In this document: positions 1-7,864 of the stretch, piece after piece
Numbering within the stretch: the first letter of the stretch is position 1
How the letters are laid out: each line of letters begins with the position of its first letter
DNA from: Eubacterium sp.
Lineage (GTDB): Bacteria; Bacillota; Clostridia; Lachnospirales; Lachnospiraceae
Reading direction: 5' to 3'
NCBI GenBank assembly: GCA_017480495.1
Contig: JAFVAQ010000036.1
Coordinates: 1-64,000 of the forward strand
DNA: 64,000 bases
Translations under genes and position numbers: made by a program
The notes under the pieces: generated by a model
What the model saw: the letters and a program-made list of their open reading frames with translations, nothing else
The model's database searches: none
What the model was told of the DNA's origin: nothing

Positions 1-90
1 AGCATTATTTCAATAAAGGGTCCGTCATACCGAACAAAAGATATCCGGTCCTTGTTGGAAGTTCAAACTGCGGAGGAATAAGTGGAAAAA

Positions 91-130
91 CCTACATTTT
101 TATATTCCATTTTTCCTACATTTTTATATT
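91..130. repeat. 24-bp tandem duplication before the integrase gene
   Basis: The 16-mer cctacatttttatatt occurs at 91-106 and again, identical, at 115-130, a 24-bp period. The second copy runs directly into the TTG that opens the longest integrase reading frame. The period is a multiple of three, so it does not shift the frame. Confidence 0.75.
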
Positions 131-1565
131 GACTTTTACAAATGCAGTCATTAAAGAATTAAACGGATTATATAACCACTTGAACATGCTCCCTGATTCG
201 GATAATATAATCTTGACTGACACCATACAAGAAGACATGACTAAACTACAATTTAAAGTAAAGGAGCAAGCTGTATTAAAGGAACATAACGGTCCTATCA
301 ATCCAATTGTTATAACCAAAAGAGGCAAACAGATTACTGTATATAAAGTGAGTGTTAAAGGGCGAAGGTATCAATCTTCTACCTATACGGGTATTATAGA
401 TTCCCTCGCAATTGCTTATGGAATAACAGAAGACACAGCAAAATCTAAAGATTATTCAATTGGAACTATATTTGAAAAGGCACTAAATGAAAGACAGCTA
501 TCAGACGGAATATGCAATGAGACATTCAGAAAATATAAATCTGATTTTAAACGATTTATTACTGAAGAATTCTCTAACCAGGATATAAGAACTGTTAAGA
601 GGATTGATTTGGAAATATACTCACAGCAACTCATAAAGGATAAATCCTTAACTGAGAAAGCATTTAAGTCCTACAAATCTATACTTAATCTTATATTCGA
701 TTACGCAACTGACTATGATCATGAACTTATAAGCGTTAATCCCGTCGACAGAATGAACAACAAGAAATTCTACAAAGGCTGTTATCACAAGGATACTGAG
801 GATGATGAAATATTCAGCCCTGAGGAAATATCTCAAATTAAAAATGAGATATTTAAGAGAAGGAGCCACAAAAGATACAATGGTTATTTTGTACATGGAT
901 ATATAGCACTACTGGCTATAGAAACAGGTATGCGTGTTGCAGAACTATGTTCATTAAAGGAGTCAGATATTATAAGTACGGATAACCTGATCCATATCCA
1001 TTCTCAGCAGCTAAGCGAAAAAGTAGAAGGACATAGAGAATACAGCTATGCAAATTATACTAAAGACGAAAAAGGCTGCCCTAAAGGCGGTCGCTACTAT
1101 CCAATAACCCCAACAATTAAAGAGATATTAGAATTAAATCGCTCAGATAAAGATATGTTGGGGATTAAATCAGATTATGTATTTTGTAATTTTGATGGTG
1201 ATTGGGTAAAAAAAGACGCTTATATAACGTTTCTGAGAAGAATGTTAAAATCAATGGGATTTAAAGTAACTAATAATCATGCATTCAGAAAATCCTTGAA
1301 TTCTAACATTTTGATACCAAGAGGAATACCTGCACCTGAACGTGCTGCTCTACTAGGTCACAGCATTGATACCAACAACAGACATTATAGTATGCCACGT
1401 AAAGGATACACAGAAAACCTTAGAGATATACTCTCACAAGATTCTGATGTGGTCACCATGAGTCACCAGCAGATTATACCTTTTCCAGTTAAAGAAAAAA
1501 GCCAAGAACTCAATGAATTCAAGGCTTTTTCAAAAAAAATCACTTGTGCGGGAGATGGGACTTGA
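129..1565 (+). CDS. int: Tyrosine recombinase/integrase of an integrated element
   Basis: This is a phage or ICE-type tyrosine integrase, 478 aa from the first TTG. The N-terminal third looks like an arm-binding and core-binding (SAM-like) region. The C-terminal catalytic half shows the family residues: the first Arg in TGMRVAELCSLKE, the HAFRK box (His and second Arg), LLGHS with the next His, and the nucleophile Tyr in NRHYSMP. The start is uncertain. The TTG at 129 has no clear ribosome site, the frame is open back to the window edge, and an ATG lies at 186. The last 17 or so bases lie inside the 3' end of the tRNA-Leu gene on the other strand, the usual layout for an integrase next to its own attachment site. 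The rest of the element must lie left of the window. The family call is firm; the exact start is not. Confidence 0.93.
   Translation: MTFTNAVIKELNGLYNHLNMLPDSDNIILTDTIQEDMTKLQFKVKEQAVLKEHNGPINPIVITKRGKQITVYKVSVKGRRYQSSTYTGIIDSLAIAYGITEDTAKSKDYSIGTIFEKALNERQLSDGICNETFRKYKSDFKRFITEEFSNQDIRTVKRIDLEIYSQQLIKDKSLTEKAFKSYKSILNLIFDYATDYDHELISVNPVDRMNNKKFYKGCYHKDTEDDEIFSPEEISQIKNEIFKRRSHKRYNGYFVHGYIALLAIETGMRVAELCSLKESDIISTDNLIHIHSQQLSEKVEGHREYSYANYTKDEKGCPKGGRYYPITPTIKEILELNRSDKDMLGIKSDYVFCNFDGDWVKKDAYITFLRRMLKSMGFKVTNNHAFRKSLNSNILIPRGIPAPERAALLGHSIDTNNRHYSMPRKGYTENLRDILSQDSDVVTMSHQQIIPFPVKEKSQELNEFKAFSKKITCAGDGT
1495..1530 (-). terminator. Rho-independent terminator of tRNA-Leu inside int
   Basis: Arms AAAAAGCC (1496-1503) and GGCTTTTT (1523-1530) form a stem that ends in T-runs when read on the minus strand, about 17 bases past the tRNA 3' end. 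It lies within the integrase coding region, so the inserted element appears to supply the tRNA's terminator. Confidence 0.5.
1547..1565. other. Probable attachment-site core (int/tRNA-Leu overlap)
   Basis: The integrase stop codon (1563-1565) lies within the T-arm and acceptor-stem 3' half of tRNA-Leu. Elements that use tRNA genes usually recombine in this half and rebuild it. The exact core cannot be fixed because the other junction is outside the window. Confidence 0.5.
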
Positions 1566-1630
1566 ACCCACACGACGTTGCCATCACTAGATCCTTAGTC
1601 TAGCCTGTCTGCCAATTCCAGCACTCCCGC
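1547..1630 (-). tRNA. tRNA-Leu (anticodon AAG)
   Basis: Read on the minus strand, the acceptor stem GCGGGAG pairs with CTCCCGC. A D-arm CTG/CAG with the tRNA-Leu loop GAATTGGCAGA follows. The anticodon stem CTAGA/TCTAG holds the loop CTAAGGA, giving anticodon AAG. A long class II variable arm and a TTCAAGT T-loop complete the cloverleaf. The discriminator is A, and CCA is not encoded. The gene has its own promoter upstream and its 3' end overlaps int. Confidence 0.93.
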
Positions 1631-1637
1631 TTACATT

Positions 1638-1671
1638 ATTCAAGTCGTGATCACTTGAACACGACTTGAAT
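1638..1671. repeat. Perfect inverted repeat in the tRNA-Leu leader
   Basis: Twelve-base arms attcaagtcgtg (1638-1649) and cacgacttgaat (1660-1671) flank a 10-base loop. The repeat begins right after the -10 box and ends seven bases before the tRNA 5' end, so it is either a leader hairpin or an operator. Confidence 0.6.
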
Positions 1672-1700
1672 ATATTATCACTTATATAAAACTTTGTCAA
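1672..1700 (-). promoter_or_regulatory. Promoter of tRNA-Leu
   Basis: On the minus strand TTGACA (1700-1695), a 17-base spacer and TAATAT (1677-1672) form a near-consensus sigma-A promoter just upstream of the tRNA. Confidence 0.7.
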
Positions 1701-1745
1701 CCAAAATTCTGATTAATTATATACTTTTTTTGAAGTATCAGAAAA

Positions 1746-2102
1746 CTAAGCTATAGCTGCCTTTGCAACCTCAACAAGCTTTGTGAATCCTTCTGGATCA
1801 CTGATAGCTATCTCAGAGAGCATCTTACGATTCATATCTACTCCAGCAACCTTGAGACCATGCATAAGCTGGCTGTAAGAAATATCATTCATTCTTGCAG
1901 CTGCGTTGATACGAGCGATCCAAAGCTTACGGAAGTCTCTCTTACGCTCCTTACGTCCTGCGAACTGAGATGCCTGAGCTCTCATTACAGACTGCTTTGC
2001 TACTCTATACTGCTTACTTCTAGCTCCACGGTATCCCTTTGCAGCCTTAAGTACTTTATTATGCTTCTTCTTGGCATTAGCGCCACCTTTAATTCTTGCC
2101 AT
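1746..2102 (-). CDS. rplT: 50S ribosomal protein L20
   Basis: This is ribosomal protein L20, 118 aa, the family's normal length. It binds 23S rRNA early in 50S assembly and, in Firmicutes, represses its own operon through an mRNA leader that mimics its rRNA site. The opening MARIKGG and the highly basic helical N-terminal half ([20 protein letters not shown]) are typical. It is the last gene of infC-rpmI-rplT. The start is the ATG at 2102, preceded by AGGAGG. Confidence 0.98.
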   Translation of the reverse strand: MARIKGGANAKKKHNKVLKAAKGYRGARSKQYRVAKQSVMRAQASQFAGRKERKRDFRKLWIARINAAARMNDISYSQLMHGLKVAGVDMNRKMLSEIAISDPEGFTKLVEVAKAAIA

Positions 2103-2141
2103 TTTATTATCCTCCTAATTAAATAGTCTACATACCAAATC

Positions 2142-2339
2142 TTAGAGATATGGAAGAATCTTCTTCATATTCTTCTCATTTGTCTTATCAGTCATAGCAG
2201 CCTTTCTAAGATTTCTCTTTCTCTTAGTAGTCTTCTTTGTAAGGATATGACTCTTATTAGCTTTATTTCTCTTAAGCTTTCCAGTTCCTGTAACCTTGAA
2301 GCGCTTTGCAGCAGCTCTCTTTGTCTTTAACTTTGGCAT
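2142..2339 (-). CDS. rpmI: 50S ribosomal protein L35
   Basis: Ribosomal protein L35, 65 aa, with the family opening [20 protein letters not shown] and a very basic sequence throughout. It lies 39 bases upstream of rplT and 28 bases downstream of infC, in the conserved bacterial order. The ATG at 2339 follows an AGGAGG ribosome site. Regulation is expected through the leader before infC. Confidence 0.98.
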   Translation of the reverse strand: MPKLKTKRAAAKRFKVTGTGKLKRNKANKSHILTKKTTKRKRNLRKAAMTDKTNEKNMKKILPYL

Positions 2340-2367
2340 TTGTTTTTCCTCCTATATATTTAAATAC

Positions 2368-2877
2368 CTATTTATTTGTCTTTGCAGCAAGAAACATTGT
2401 CATGCTTCTTCCTTCAAACTTAGCCTGCTTATCGATAACAGATACATCTGACAGCTTCTCAGCGAAGTCGTCGAGAATAGGCTTGCTCTGATTTACATAT
2501 GCCAACTCACGGCCTCTAAATCTAAGTGTAACCTTAACTCTATTACCCTTTTGCAGGAATTTCCTAGCTTGATTAATCTTGGTATTAAGATCATTCTCAT
2601 CAATATTTGGAGACAGACGAACCTCTTTGATTTCAACAGTCTTCTGTTTCTTCTTGGCTTCCTTTTCCTTACGAGATATCTCATAACGGAACTTACAATA
2701 ATCAATAATCTTACATACCGGAGGTTTAGCATTTGGTGATACTCTTACGAGGTCAAGTCCAGCAGCCTCAGCAGCTTCTCTTGCCTCCTGAATACTCATA
2801 ACACCCAGCTGATTCCCCTCAGATCCGATAACTCTTACTTCCTTATCACGGATTTGTTCATTAATTAAGTAGTCTAT
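2368..2877 (-). CDS. infC: Translation initiation factor IF-3, probable AUA start
   Basis: IF-3 keeps the 30S subunit apart from 50S and proofreads start codons. The N-terminal domain (INEQIRDKEVRVIG), the lysine-rich linker and the C-terminal domain (VKVTLRFRGRE) are complete, about 169 aa. No ATG fits. The longest frame opens with a TTG at 2892, but that codon lies inside the ribosome site: GGAGGG occupies 2890-2885. Seven bases after it is ATA (2877-2875), the ideal distance. infC is known in other bacteria for AUU-type starts that IF-3 itself discriminates against, which gives autoregulation; an AUA here fits. The T-run of an attenuator ends directly at the ribosome site. Confidence 0.95.
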   Translation of the reverse strand: MDYLINEQIRDKEVRVIGSEGNQLGVMSIQEAREAAEAAGLDLVRVSPNAKPPVCKIIDYCKFRYEISRKEKEAKKKQKTVEIKEVRLSPNIDENDLNTKINQARKFLQKGNRVKVTLRFRGRELAYVNQSKPILDDFAEKLSDVSVIDKQAKFEGRSMTMFLAAKTNK

Positions 2878-2890
2878 TGCCTTACCCTCC

Positions 2891-3056
2891 AAAAAAAATA
2901 AAGTGGATATTACAGAATATCCACTTTAAAATACACTATCAAAGCACACCAAAACAAAATCTTTGGTTCAAACTCAAGGTATTCGACCCGGCAACCTTCT
3001 TGTTACCCAGGTGAGAGTGGATACTCTACTTTGTTTTTAAGCGTTTTTTCACACGC
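2891..3056 (-). ncRNA. L20-type leader with transcription attenuator
   Basis: This is an approximately 165-base leader before infC. The last hairpin has 12-base arms (2916-2927 and 2900-2911), then eight T's on the minus strand, a strong terminator that ends at the infC ribosome site. An upstream segment (3016-3025, AGTATCCACT on the minus strand) can pair over 10 bases, one of them G-U, with the terminator's 5' arm, giving an antiterminator. Between them a hairpin GGTAAC/GTTGCC (2990-3007) with loop AAGAAG resembles the L20-binding mimic known from Bacillus. Assignment to the Rfam L20 leader family is by memory of its layout. Confidence 0.8.
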
Positions 3057-3062
3057 CTTGAT

Positions 3063-3092
3063 ATATTACAACAAATGTCTGTCTTTTGTCAA
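3063..3092 (-). promoter_or_regulatory. Promoter of infC-rpmI-rplT
   Basis: Minus strand TTGACA (3092-3087), an 18-base spacer and TAATAT (3068-3063) place transcription start near 3056. Confidence 0.75.
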
Positions 3093-3100
3093 GTTTATTT

Positions 3101-4786
3101 TTAATACGTACCTAGTATTATCATTTCATCAGTATTTGCCTTAAGCTCGCGAAGGGCTTTGATAACATTTCTGTCTGTAAGCTTACCTTCAAATGTTACA
3201 TAGAACCAATATTCCCATTTATGCTTAAGCGATGGGCGTGACTCTATGCTGGTCATATTCAGCTGATTGATGTCGATTATTCCCATTACATCATACAGCG
3301 CGCCGACCTTATGCTGGGTTGTGAAGCAAACACTAACATTTACTGCGTCACTGAGGAATACCTCTTCTCTAGTAAGGATAACAAACTTAGTAGCGTTGTC
3401 AGCGGAGAAATTTATATTTCTCTCCAGTATCTTGAGGCCGTATATCTCAGCCGCTCTCGCACTTGATATGGCCGCCTGATTACGAAGCCCCTCATCTCTT
3501 ACTCTCTGAGCAGCCCGCGCTGTATTGCTTACGCTCTCGGTCTTAAAACCATTTTCATCTATATATTCCTTGCACTGCATAAGACCCTGAGGATGTGAAT
3601 AGACCTTAGTAATATCCGAAAGAACAGACTCATTCATACCTAACAGGCAATGATTGATATCAATAGTAACCTGAGCTATTATCTTGACTCCACTGGTCCT
3701 GATTATGTCGTAGTTACCTGTGACAAATCCAGCTGAACTATTCTCTATAGGAATAACTCCGTAGTCAGCCTCACCGTCTGCAACGGCTCTAACTACATCA
3801 TCAAACTTTTTAACATTTTTATATTCGACTTCATCGCCGAAGTATTTAAATGCCGCTTCCTCAGCATACGCTCCTGGGACACCTGCATATACAACGGATT
3901 TACCCCTCAGATCAAGGTTCTCCTGCTCGGAGAAGTCCTCTGTCTCAACTCTATCTACAGAAGCATATCCACTATTCTTAAGGTCCTCCAACATCTGCAC
4001 TGCTGTTTTCATGAGTATTGGATGATATACATAAGGAGCTATCTCTACAAGAGGCTTCAGTACGAAGTCTCTCTTATGCATCTCCGGATGAGGTATCGTA
4101 AGATCGCTGGTATTAATTATCCTGTCATCATATAACAGAATATCTATATCCAGAGTACGTGGACCCCAGTGAATTATTCTCTCTCTACCTGCTTCCTGTT
4201 CTATATCATGAATAATAGTAAGGAGCTCCATTGGTTCAAGAGTCGTCTCTATCTCAACTACGCCATTAAGGAAATCCGGCTGCTCCACTGGACCATAAGG
4301 CTCAGTTTCTATATACTCTGAAACCTTGAGAGAGGATATCGATTCATCCTTACCAAGCTCTTCTACTGCCATATTGAGATAGCCTCTTTTATCTCCAAGG
4401 TTCGAGCCTATTCCAAGGTAAACTATATGTTTTGATCTGGTGATAGTGACATTTACATCTCCAAACTCAGCCTCTATAGGAGCATGAGGCTTACTTACCT
4501 TTACTGTAACTTTACGAACTATATCATAGTTAGACAGAATTGCTTCAACAACCGCCTCTGCTGCCGCCTCTATAGTATTATAGATAGTTTCGGTAAAGGT
4601 TTCCTTCGCAAGGAGCGTAACATCCGCATAATTAACGGTCTTCTCAAGCATGTCAGACACACCTGCATACTTAAGATTCAGTTCCATTTCAATAGTAATA
4701 AAGAAATCCTGTCCATTTTTCTTTTCTTCGTCCAAGACTCCATGATGCGCAAATACTTTGATTTTTTCAATTCTTATTTTATCCAT
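3101..4786 (-). CDS. FolB-FolK-prephenate dehydratase fusion
   Basis: One continuous 561-aa frame joins three enzymes. Residues 1-117 are dihydroneopterin aldolase (FolB; AHHGVLDEE, KPHAPIEAEFGDV). Residues 120-255 are 6-hydroxymethyl-dihydropterin pyrophosphokinase (FolK; GSNLGDKRGYL, GPRTLDIDILLYDD, PHPEMHKRDFVLKP). Residues 297-561 are prephenate dehydratase with a C-terminal ACT domain (GVPGAYAEEAAFKYF, PIENSSAG, NATKF, GAL and ESRP). The first two make folate precursors; the third makes phenylpyruvate for phenylalanine. GAL and ESRP suggest Phe feedback. FolB-FolK fusions are common, but I do not know this three-way fusion as a standard architecture. The active-site TRF motif reads TKF. 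The start is the ATG at 4786 after AGGA. Confidence 0.92.
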   Translation of the reverse strand: MDKIRIEKIKVFAHHGVLDEEKKNGQDFFITIEMELNLKYAGVSDMLEKTVNYADVTLLAKETFTETIYNTIEAAAEAVVEAILSNYDIVRKVTVKVSKPHAPIEAEFGDVNVTITRSKHIVYLGIGSNLGDKRGYLNMAVEELGKDESISSLKVSEYIETEPYGPVEQPDFLNGVVEIETTLEPMELLTIIHDIEQEAGRERIIHWGPRTLDIDILLYDDRIINTSDLTIPHPEMHKRDFVLKPLVEIAPYVYHPILMKTAVQMLEDLKNSGYASVDRVETEDFSEQENLDLRGKSVVYAGVPGAYAEEAAFKYFGDEVEYKNVKKFDDVVRAVADGEADYGVIPIENSSAGFVTGNYDIIRTSGVKIIAQVTIDINHCLLGMNESVLSDITKVYSHPQGLMQCKEYIDENGFKTESVSNTARAAQRVRDEGLRNQAAISSARAAEIYGLKILERNINFSADNATKFVILTREEVFLSDAVNVSVCFTTQHKVGALYDVMGIIDINQLNMTSIESRPSLKHKWEYWFYVTFEGKLTDRNVIKALRELKANTDEMIILGTY

Positions 4787-4837
4787 ATCTATTCCTAACC
4801 CTAAAACCTTGTTAGAATTCTTCTAGCACATTTAGCA

Positions 4838-5413
4838 CTAGTACTTCAGTTCACTATTCTTTTTCTCAGACTCCCAGTCACATTCGCCCTCTGCTTCGCA
4901 TCTAAAGCAAACTCTAGAAAGCTTATCTGCTCTATACAGGATTCCCGCGAGACAACCTTCATCCTCAGGCTTTTCACCATGCTGTTTTATAGCTTCGCAA
5001 ATATCCCCTATCTCACCATAGCTAAAACCTGTTCTCTCAAGTATAGGTCTGGCAATTATAGGTCCTGCCTCGTGATGACTCATAGTTTCTTCATACTTAG
5101 AGCATCTACCGATATCATGAAGAAGTGCTGTAGCATACAGGATTTCCTTCATATATTCCTTATTCCAGAAGTTCCACTCTATATCATCATTTAGATCTAT
5201 GATGGATTCATCCTTCACCATATCTGTATGATGCCATTCATTATCTAGCCAGTCTATATAGAGCTCGAGATACAGCTCATAGGCTATTCTGGCAACAGAC
5301 AGAATATGGTTCATACCATGCTTGCAGAACTTTCTGTTCTTCTCCCCTTCTTCTATCTCATTGATTCTTTTAATAAAGCTCTTATCCTGTAGAATAGAAT
5401 TAACTCTTTTCAT
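4838..5413 (-). CDS. HD-domain phosphohydrolase
   Basis: A 191-aa soluble protein of the HD superfamily of metal-dependent phosphohydrolases. The motif LLHDIGR gives the HD pair, with an upstream His in KHGMNHILSV and a later SHHEAGP. The substrate cannot be read from sequence. It lies between folC and the FolB-FolK-PheA fusion on the same strand, so a nucleotide or pterin phosphate is possible but only a guess. The C-terminal part contains three Cys (RVCFRCEAEGECDWE), possibly a metal site. The frame opens at a TTG at 5416, but the ATG at 5413 has a good AAGAAGG site, so I start there. Confidence 0.85.
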   Translation of the reverse strand: MKRVNSILQDKSFIKRINEIEEGEKNRKFCKHGMNHILSVARIAYELYLELYIDWLDNEWHHTDMVKDESIIDLNDDIEWNFWNKEYMKEILYATALLHDIGRCSKYEETMSHHEAGPIIARPILERTGFSYGEIGDICEAIKQHGEKPEDEGCLAGILYRADKLSRVCFRCEAEGECDWESEKKNSELKY

Positions 5414-5459
5414 CAACTTTTACCTTCTTAAAATGTTATTTGTAATATTTTTACGTAAT

Positions 5460-6749
5460 TTATTCTTTAAAATATCTTAGGGCGTCTCCTGTGATAGAAA
5501 GTGTTCCGCAGATAACTATCCTAGAAGCTTTCCCGGATGATTCTCCCGTCTTGTTTGCTTTCGCCTCTTCCATCGCTGCCTCAATAGCGCCTTCAACAGA
5601 TTCTGCCGCAGCCGCATCGACACCAGCCTCTTCAAAGAGATAGGCAAGCTCCTTTGCAGGAATGCTTCTTGGATTATCCGATGCCACGGTATAAACCTTT
5701 TCTATTAGCGGTGAAAGTGTATCTATCATCTTCGGATATTCTTTATCCCTAAACACTCCCATTATAAAGATGAATTTCTCATTTGTAAAATATTTCTCTA
5801 GACTTGCTCTTAAGCTAGTCCATGCCTTCTCATTATGAGCTCCATCTATTATCACCATAGGGTCCTTATAAACCACACTGAATCTGCCGTCCCAAACCGT
5901 TGTCAGAAGCCCCATATATATGAAATCCTCACAGACATCCTTAAAGTACTTAAGGACCTCTATCGCTGTTATAGCATTTTCGATCTGATATTTGCCCCCC
6001 ATGGATATATCATAGTCCTCACCCTTATAGGTAAAAGAGGCGCTATGATAACTTTCTTCATTTATAACCAGTTCTTCTGTATCTGCCTGAATAAGCTTCA
6101 CCTTATGCTCAACCGCATATTTCATTATCTCGGTCATTACCTCATCTGCCTGAGGTGCTGTAACTAGAACAGTCTTATCCCGAACAATTCCAAGCTTCTC
6201 TCTGGTTATTTCCTTAAGAGTTTTTCCAAGGATAGACATATGGTCCAGACTAATAGGCGCAAGAACATTTAGTACGTCGCCTTCTAGAACATTTGTCGCA
6301 TCCATCCTGCCTCCCATACCGCATTCGATCAGCATGATATCGCATTTCCAATCATCAAATAGCCAGAAGGCCGCTGCTGTTTCTATCTCAAAAGCCGTAG
6401 GGCTTGGAAGACCATCTGCAATCATAGCGTCTACGCGTTTTGATACTGCAGTAATAGCTCTCGCCACATCCTCTTCACTGGCCCACTCCTTATTCTTTCT
6501 CCATCTTTCACGGTAGTCATATATTGTAGGGGAGATATACCTTCCGACAGTCATTCCAGTCTTGACAAATGTCTCCTCCACATATGCCATGATACTTCCC
6601 TTACCATTTGTTCCCGCAATATGAACCGCTGGTGTATTCTTCTCAGGATTCCCCATTCGTTTTAAAAGCTCACGAATAGACTCGAGTCCCATTACACTTC
6701 CTAGCTTTTCCTTTTCCCGAATATATTTTCTTGCCTCAATATAGTTCAT
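5460..6749 (-). CDS. folC: Folylpolyglutamate/dihydrofolate synthase
   Basis: FolC adds glutamate to folates (and to dihydropteroate in bifunctional forms) with ATP in the cytoplasm. The Mur-ligase P-loop HIAGTNGKGS is near residue 43, with ISPTIYDYRER, ECGMGGRMDATN and the C-terminal IIDGAHNEKA typical of FolC. The frame runs upstream to 6845, but those 32 codons cross a REP-like palindrome. The ATG at 6749 (MNYIEARKYI) is preceded by AGAAGG and aligns with family starts, giving 429 aa. It is in the same run as FolB/FolK, so three folate steps lie together. Confidence 0.95.
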   Translation of the reverse strand: MNYIEARKYIREKEKLGSVMGLESIRELLKRMGNPEKNTPAVHIAGTNGKGSIMAYVEETFVKTGMTVGRYISPTIYDYRERWRKNKEWASEEDVARAITAVSKRVDAMIADGLPSPTAFEIETAAAFWLFDDWKCDIMLIECGMGGRMDATNVLEGDVLNVLAPISLDHMSILGKTLKEITREKLGIVRDKTVLVTAPQADEVMTEIMKYAVEHKVKLIQADTEELVINEESYHSASFTYKGEDYDISMGGKYQIENAITAIEVLKYFKDVCEDFIYMGLLTTVWDGRFSVVYKDPMVIIDGAHNEKAWTSLRASLEKYFTNEKFIFIMGVFRDKEYPKMIDTLSPLIEKVYTVASDNPRSIPAKELAYLFEEAGVDAAAAESVEGAIEAAMEEAKANKTGESSGKASRIVICGTLSITGDALRYFKE

Positions 6750-6785
6750 CTTACCTTCTCTTTCCCACTTCCTAAGTGGCACAAA

Positions 6786-6843
6786 GGGGACGTTTTTTAG
6801 AAGCTCACTAATTAAGGTTTGTGAGTAAATAAGAAACGTCCCC
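6786..6843. repeat. REP-like palindrome (GGGGACGTTT type)
   Basis: Arms GGGGACGTTT and AAACGTCCCC lie 58 bases end to end, with an inner CTCAC/GTGAG stem. It sits 13 bases from the deacetylase stop and upstream of the folC start. The core resembles the other palindromes at 23335, 24758, 26411 and 58165. Confidence 0.7.
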
Positions 6844-6855
6844 ATTTATCTATAT

Positions 6856-7854
6856 TTATTCGCCCGGCACGTAATGCTGCACTGGACTAGTACTATCATC
6901 TATTGGACACAGGGTATATCCCTCTGCCTTAAGTGTTTCTATAAGTGCTGGAAGGGCTTCAACTGTATTATGATGGTCATCCAGATCATGCATAAGTACT
7001 ATTGAGTCTCCTTCGTTATTTCTAACGCCTGACATAATATTACCATTAAGCTCTTCCGGTGAGAAGCCTGTATACTCAGCATCTCTGCTAAGCGCATTCC
7101 AGTCATAGTATTCGTATCCATTTTCGTGAAGATAACTTATACAATCATCTATCGAAACGTTTGATACGCTATTTGAACTTCCACCAGGGAATCTGTAATA
7201 CTTTGAATCAACTCCCGTTATTCTCTCAACTGTATCGTGTACACCTTCGACATCCCTTATATAAGAATCCATATCCGCATATAGTCTATTATATACATGA
7301 CTTGCAGAGTGAAGACCTATAGTATGACCTTCCGCTGCTATACGGGTCAGCTGATCCATATATTTATAGCTATCAGCAACCACGAAAAATGTTGCTTTAA
7401 CATCATACTTAGCTAAGATATCTAGTATCTCATTTGTATTCTCTGAAGGGCCATCATCAAATGTCAGATAAACCTTCTTCCCATTTGGTTCAACTACCGT
7501 ATCCTGCACCAGAGCCTCGTCCTCCATCGAAGCATCTCCAGCCGTCTCACTTAATTCAGCATCTCCAGCTGTAGCATCTGAAACTCCAAGTGTCAGTGGA
7601 TTCTGAGCTGTAGTATCCTTCTCCAGCCTTCTATTATCTTGTCCCAATATGTCCTCATTATCAGCTTCCGTAGACTCAACTGTTTTAATATTAGATTGAA
7701 CAGCAAGCTCTCTTGCAACCTCATCCATCTTACTATTTGCCGCATCATTTCTCTTCATAAGAGAAAATGTCACAACAGTTGGAAGAATAAGAAAGGCTGC
7801 AACTGCAACAATTAGAAGAAGTTGGGGTAGTTTAAATCTTCTAAATGGTTTCAT
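6856..7854 (-). CDS. Membrane-anchored polysaccharide deacetylase
   Basis: A 332-aa NodB-type carbohydrate esterase family 4 protein that probably removes acetyl groups from peptidoglycan or another surface glycan. An N-terminal hydrophobic segment (about residues 12-32) anchors it or acts as an uncleaved signal. A low-complexity Asp/Glu/Thr/Ala linker reaches residue 125. The NodB domain then shows LTFDDGPSENT (catalytic and metal Asp), HSASH (two metal His), RFPGGSSN, DWNAL and IVLMHD. All expected catalytic motifs are present. The start is the ATG at 7854. It shares a strand and short gaps with folC and the 7865 gene. Confidence 0.92.
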   Translation of the reverse strand: MKPFRRFKLPQLLLIVAVAAFLILPTVVTFSLMKRNDAANSKMDEVARELAVQSNIKTVESTEADNEDILGQDNRRLEKDTTAQNPLTLGVSDATAGDAELSETAGDASMEDEALVQDTVVEPNGKKVYLTFDDGPSENTNEILDILAKYDVKATFFVVADSYKYMDQLTRIAAEGHTIGLHSASHVYNRLYADMDSYIRDVEGVHDTVERITGVDSKYYRFPGGSSNSVSNVSIDDCISYLHENGYEYYDWNALSRDAEYTGFSPEELNGNIMSGVRNNEGDSIVLMHDLDDHHNTVEALPALIETLKAEGYTLCPIDDSTSPVQHYVPGE

Positions 7855-7864
7855 TTTTTCCTCT

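Noticed and set aside
1..81. Frame 1 reads KGPSYRTKDIRSLLEV and stops at 79-81, loosely like the start of an excisionase helix-turn-helix.
   Set aside because: Only 26 codons are visible and the frame stops where an excisionase would continue. It could be the end of any upstream gene or a remnant.
6750..6845. Extended start of folC at 6845.
   Set aside because: The added 32 codons run across a REP-like palindrome, and the ATG at 6749 has a good ribosome site and fits the family.
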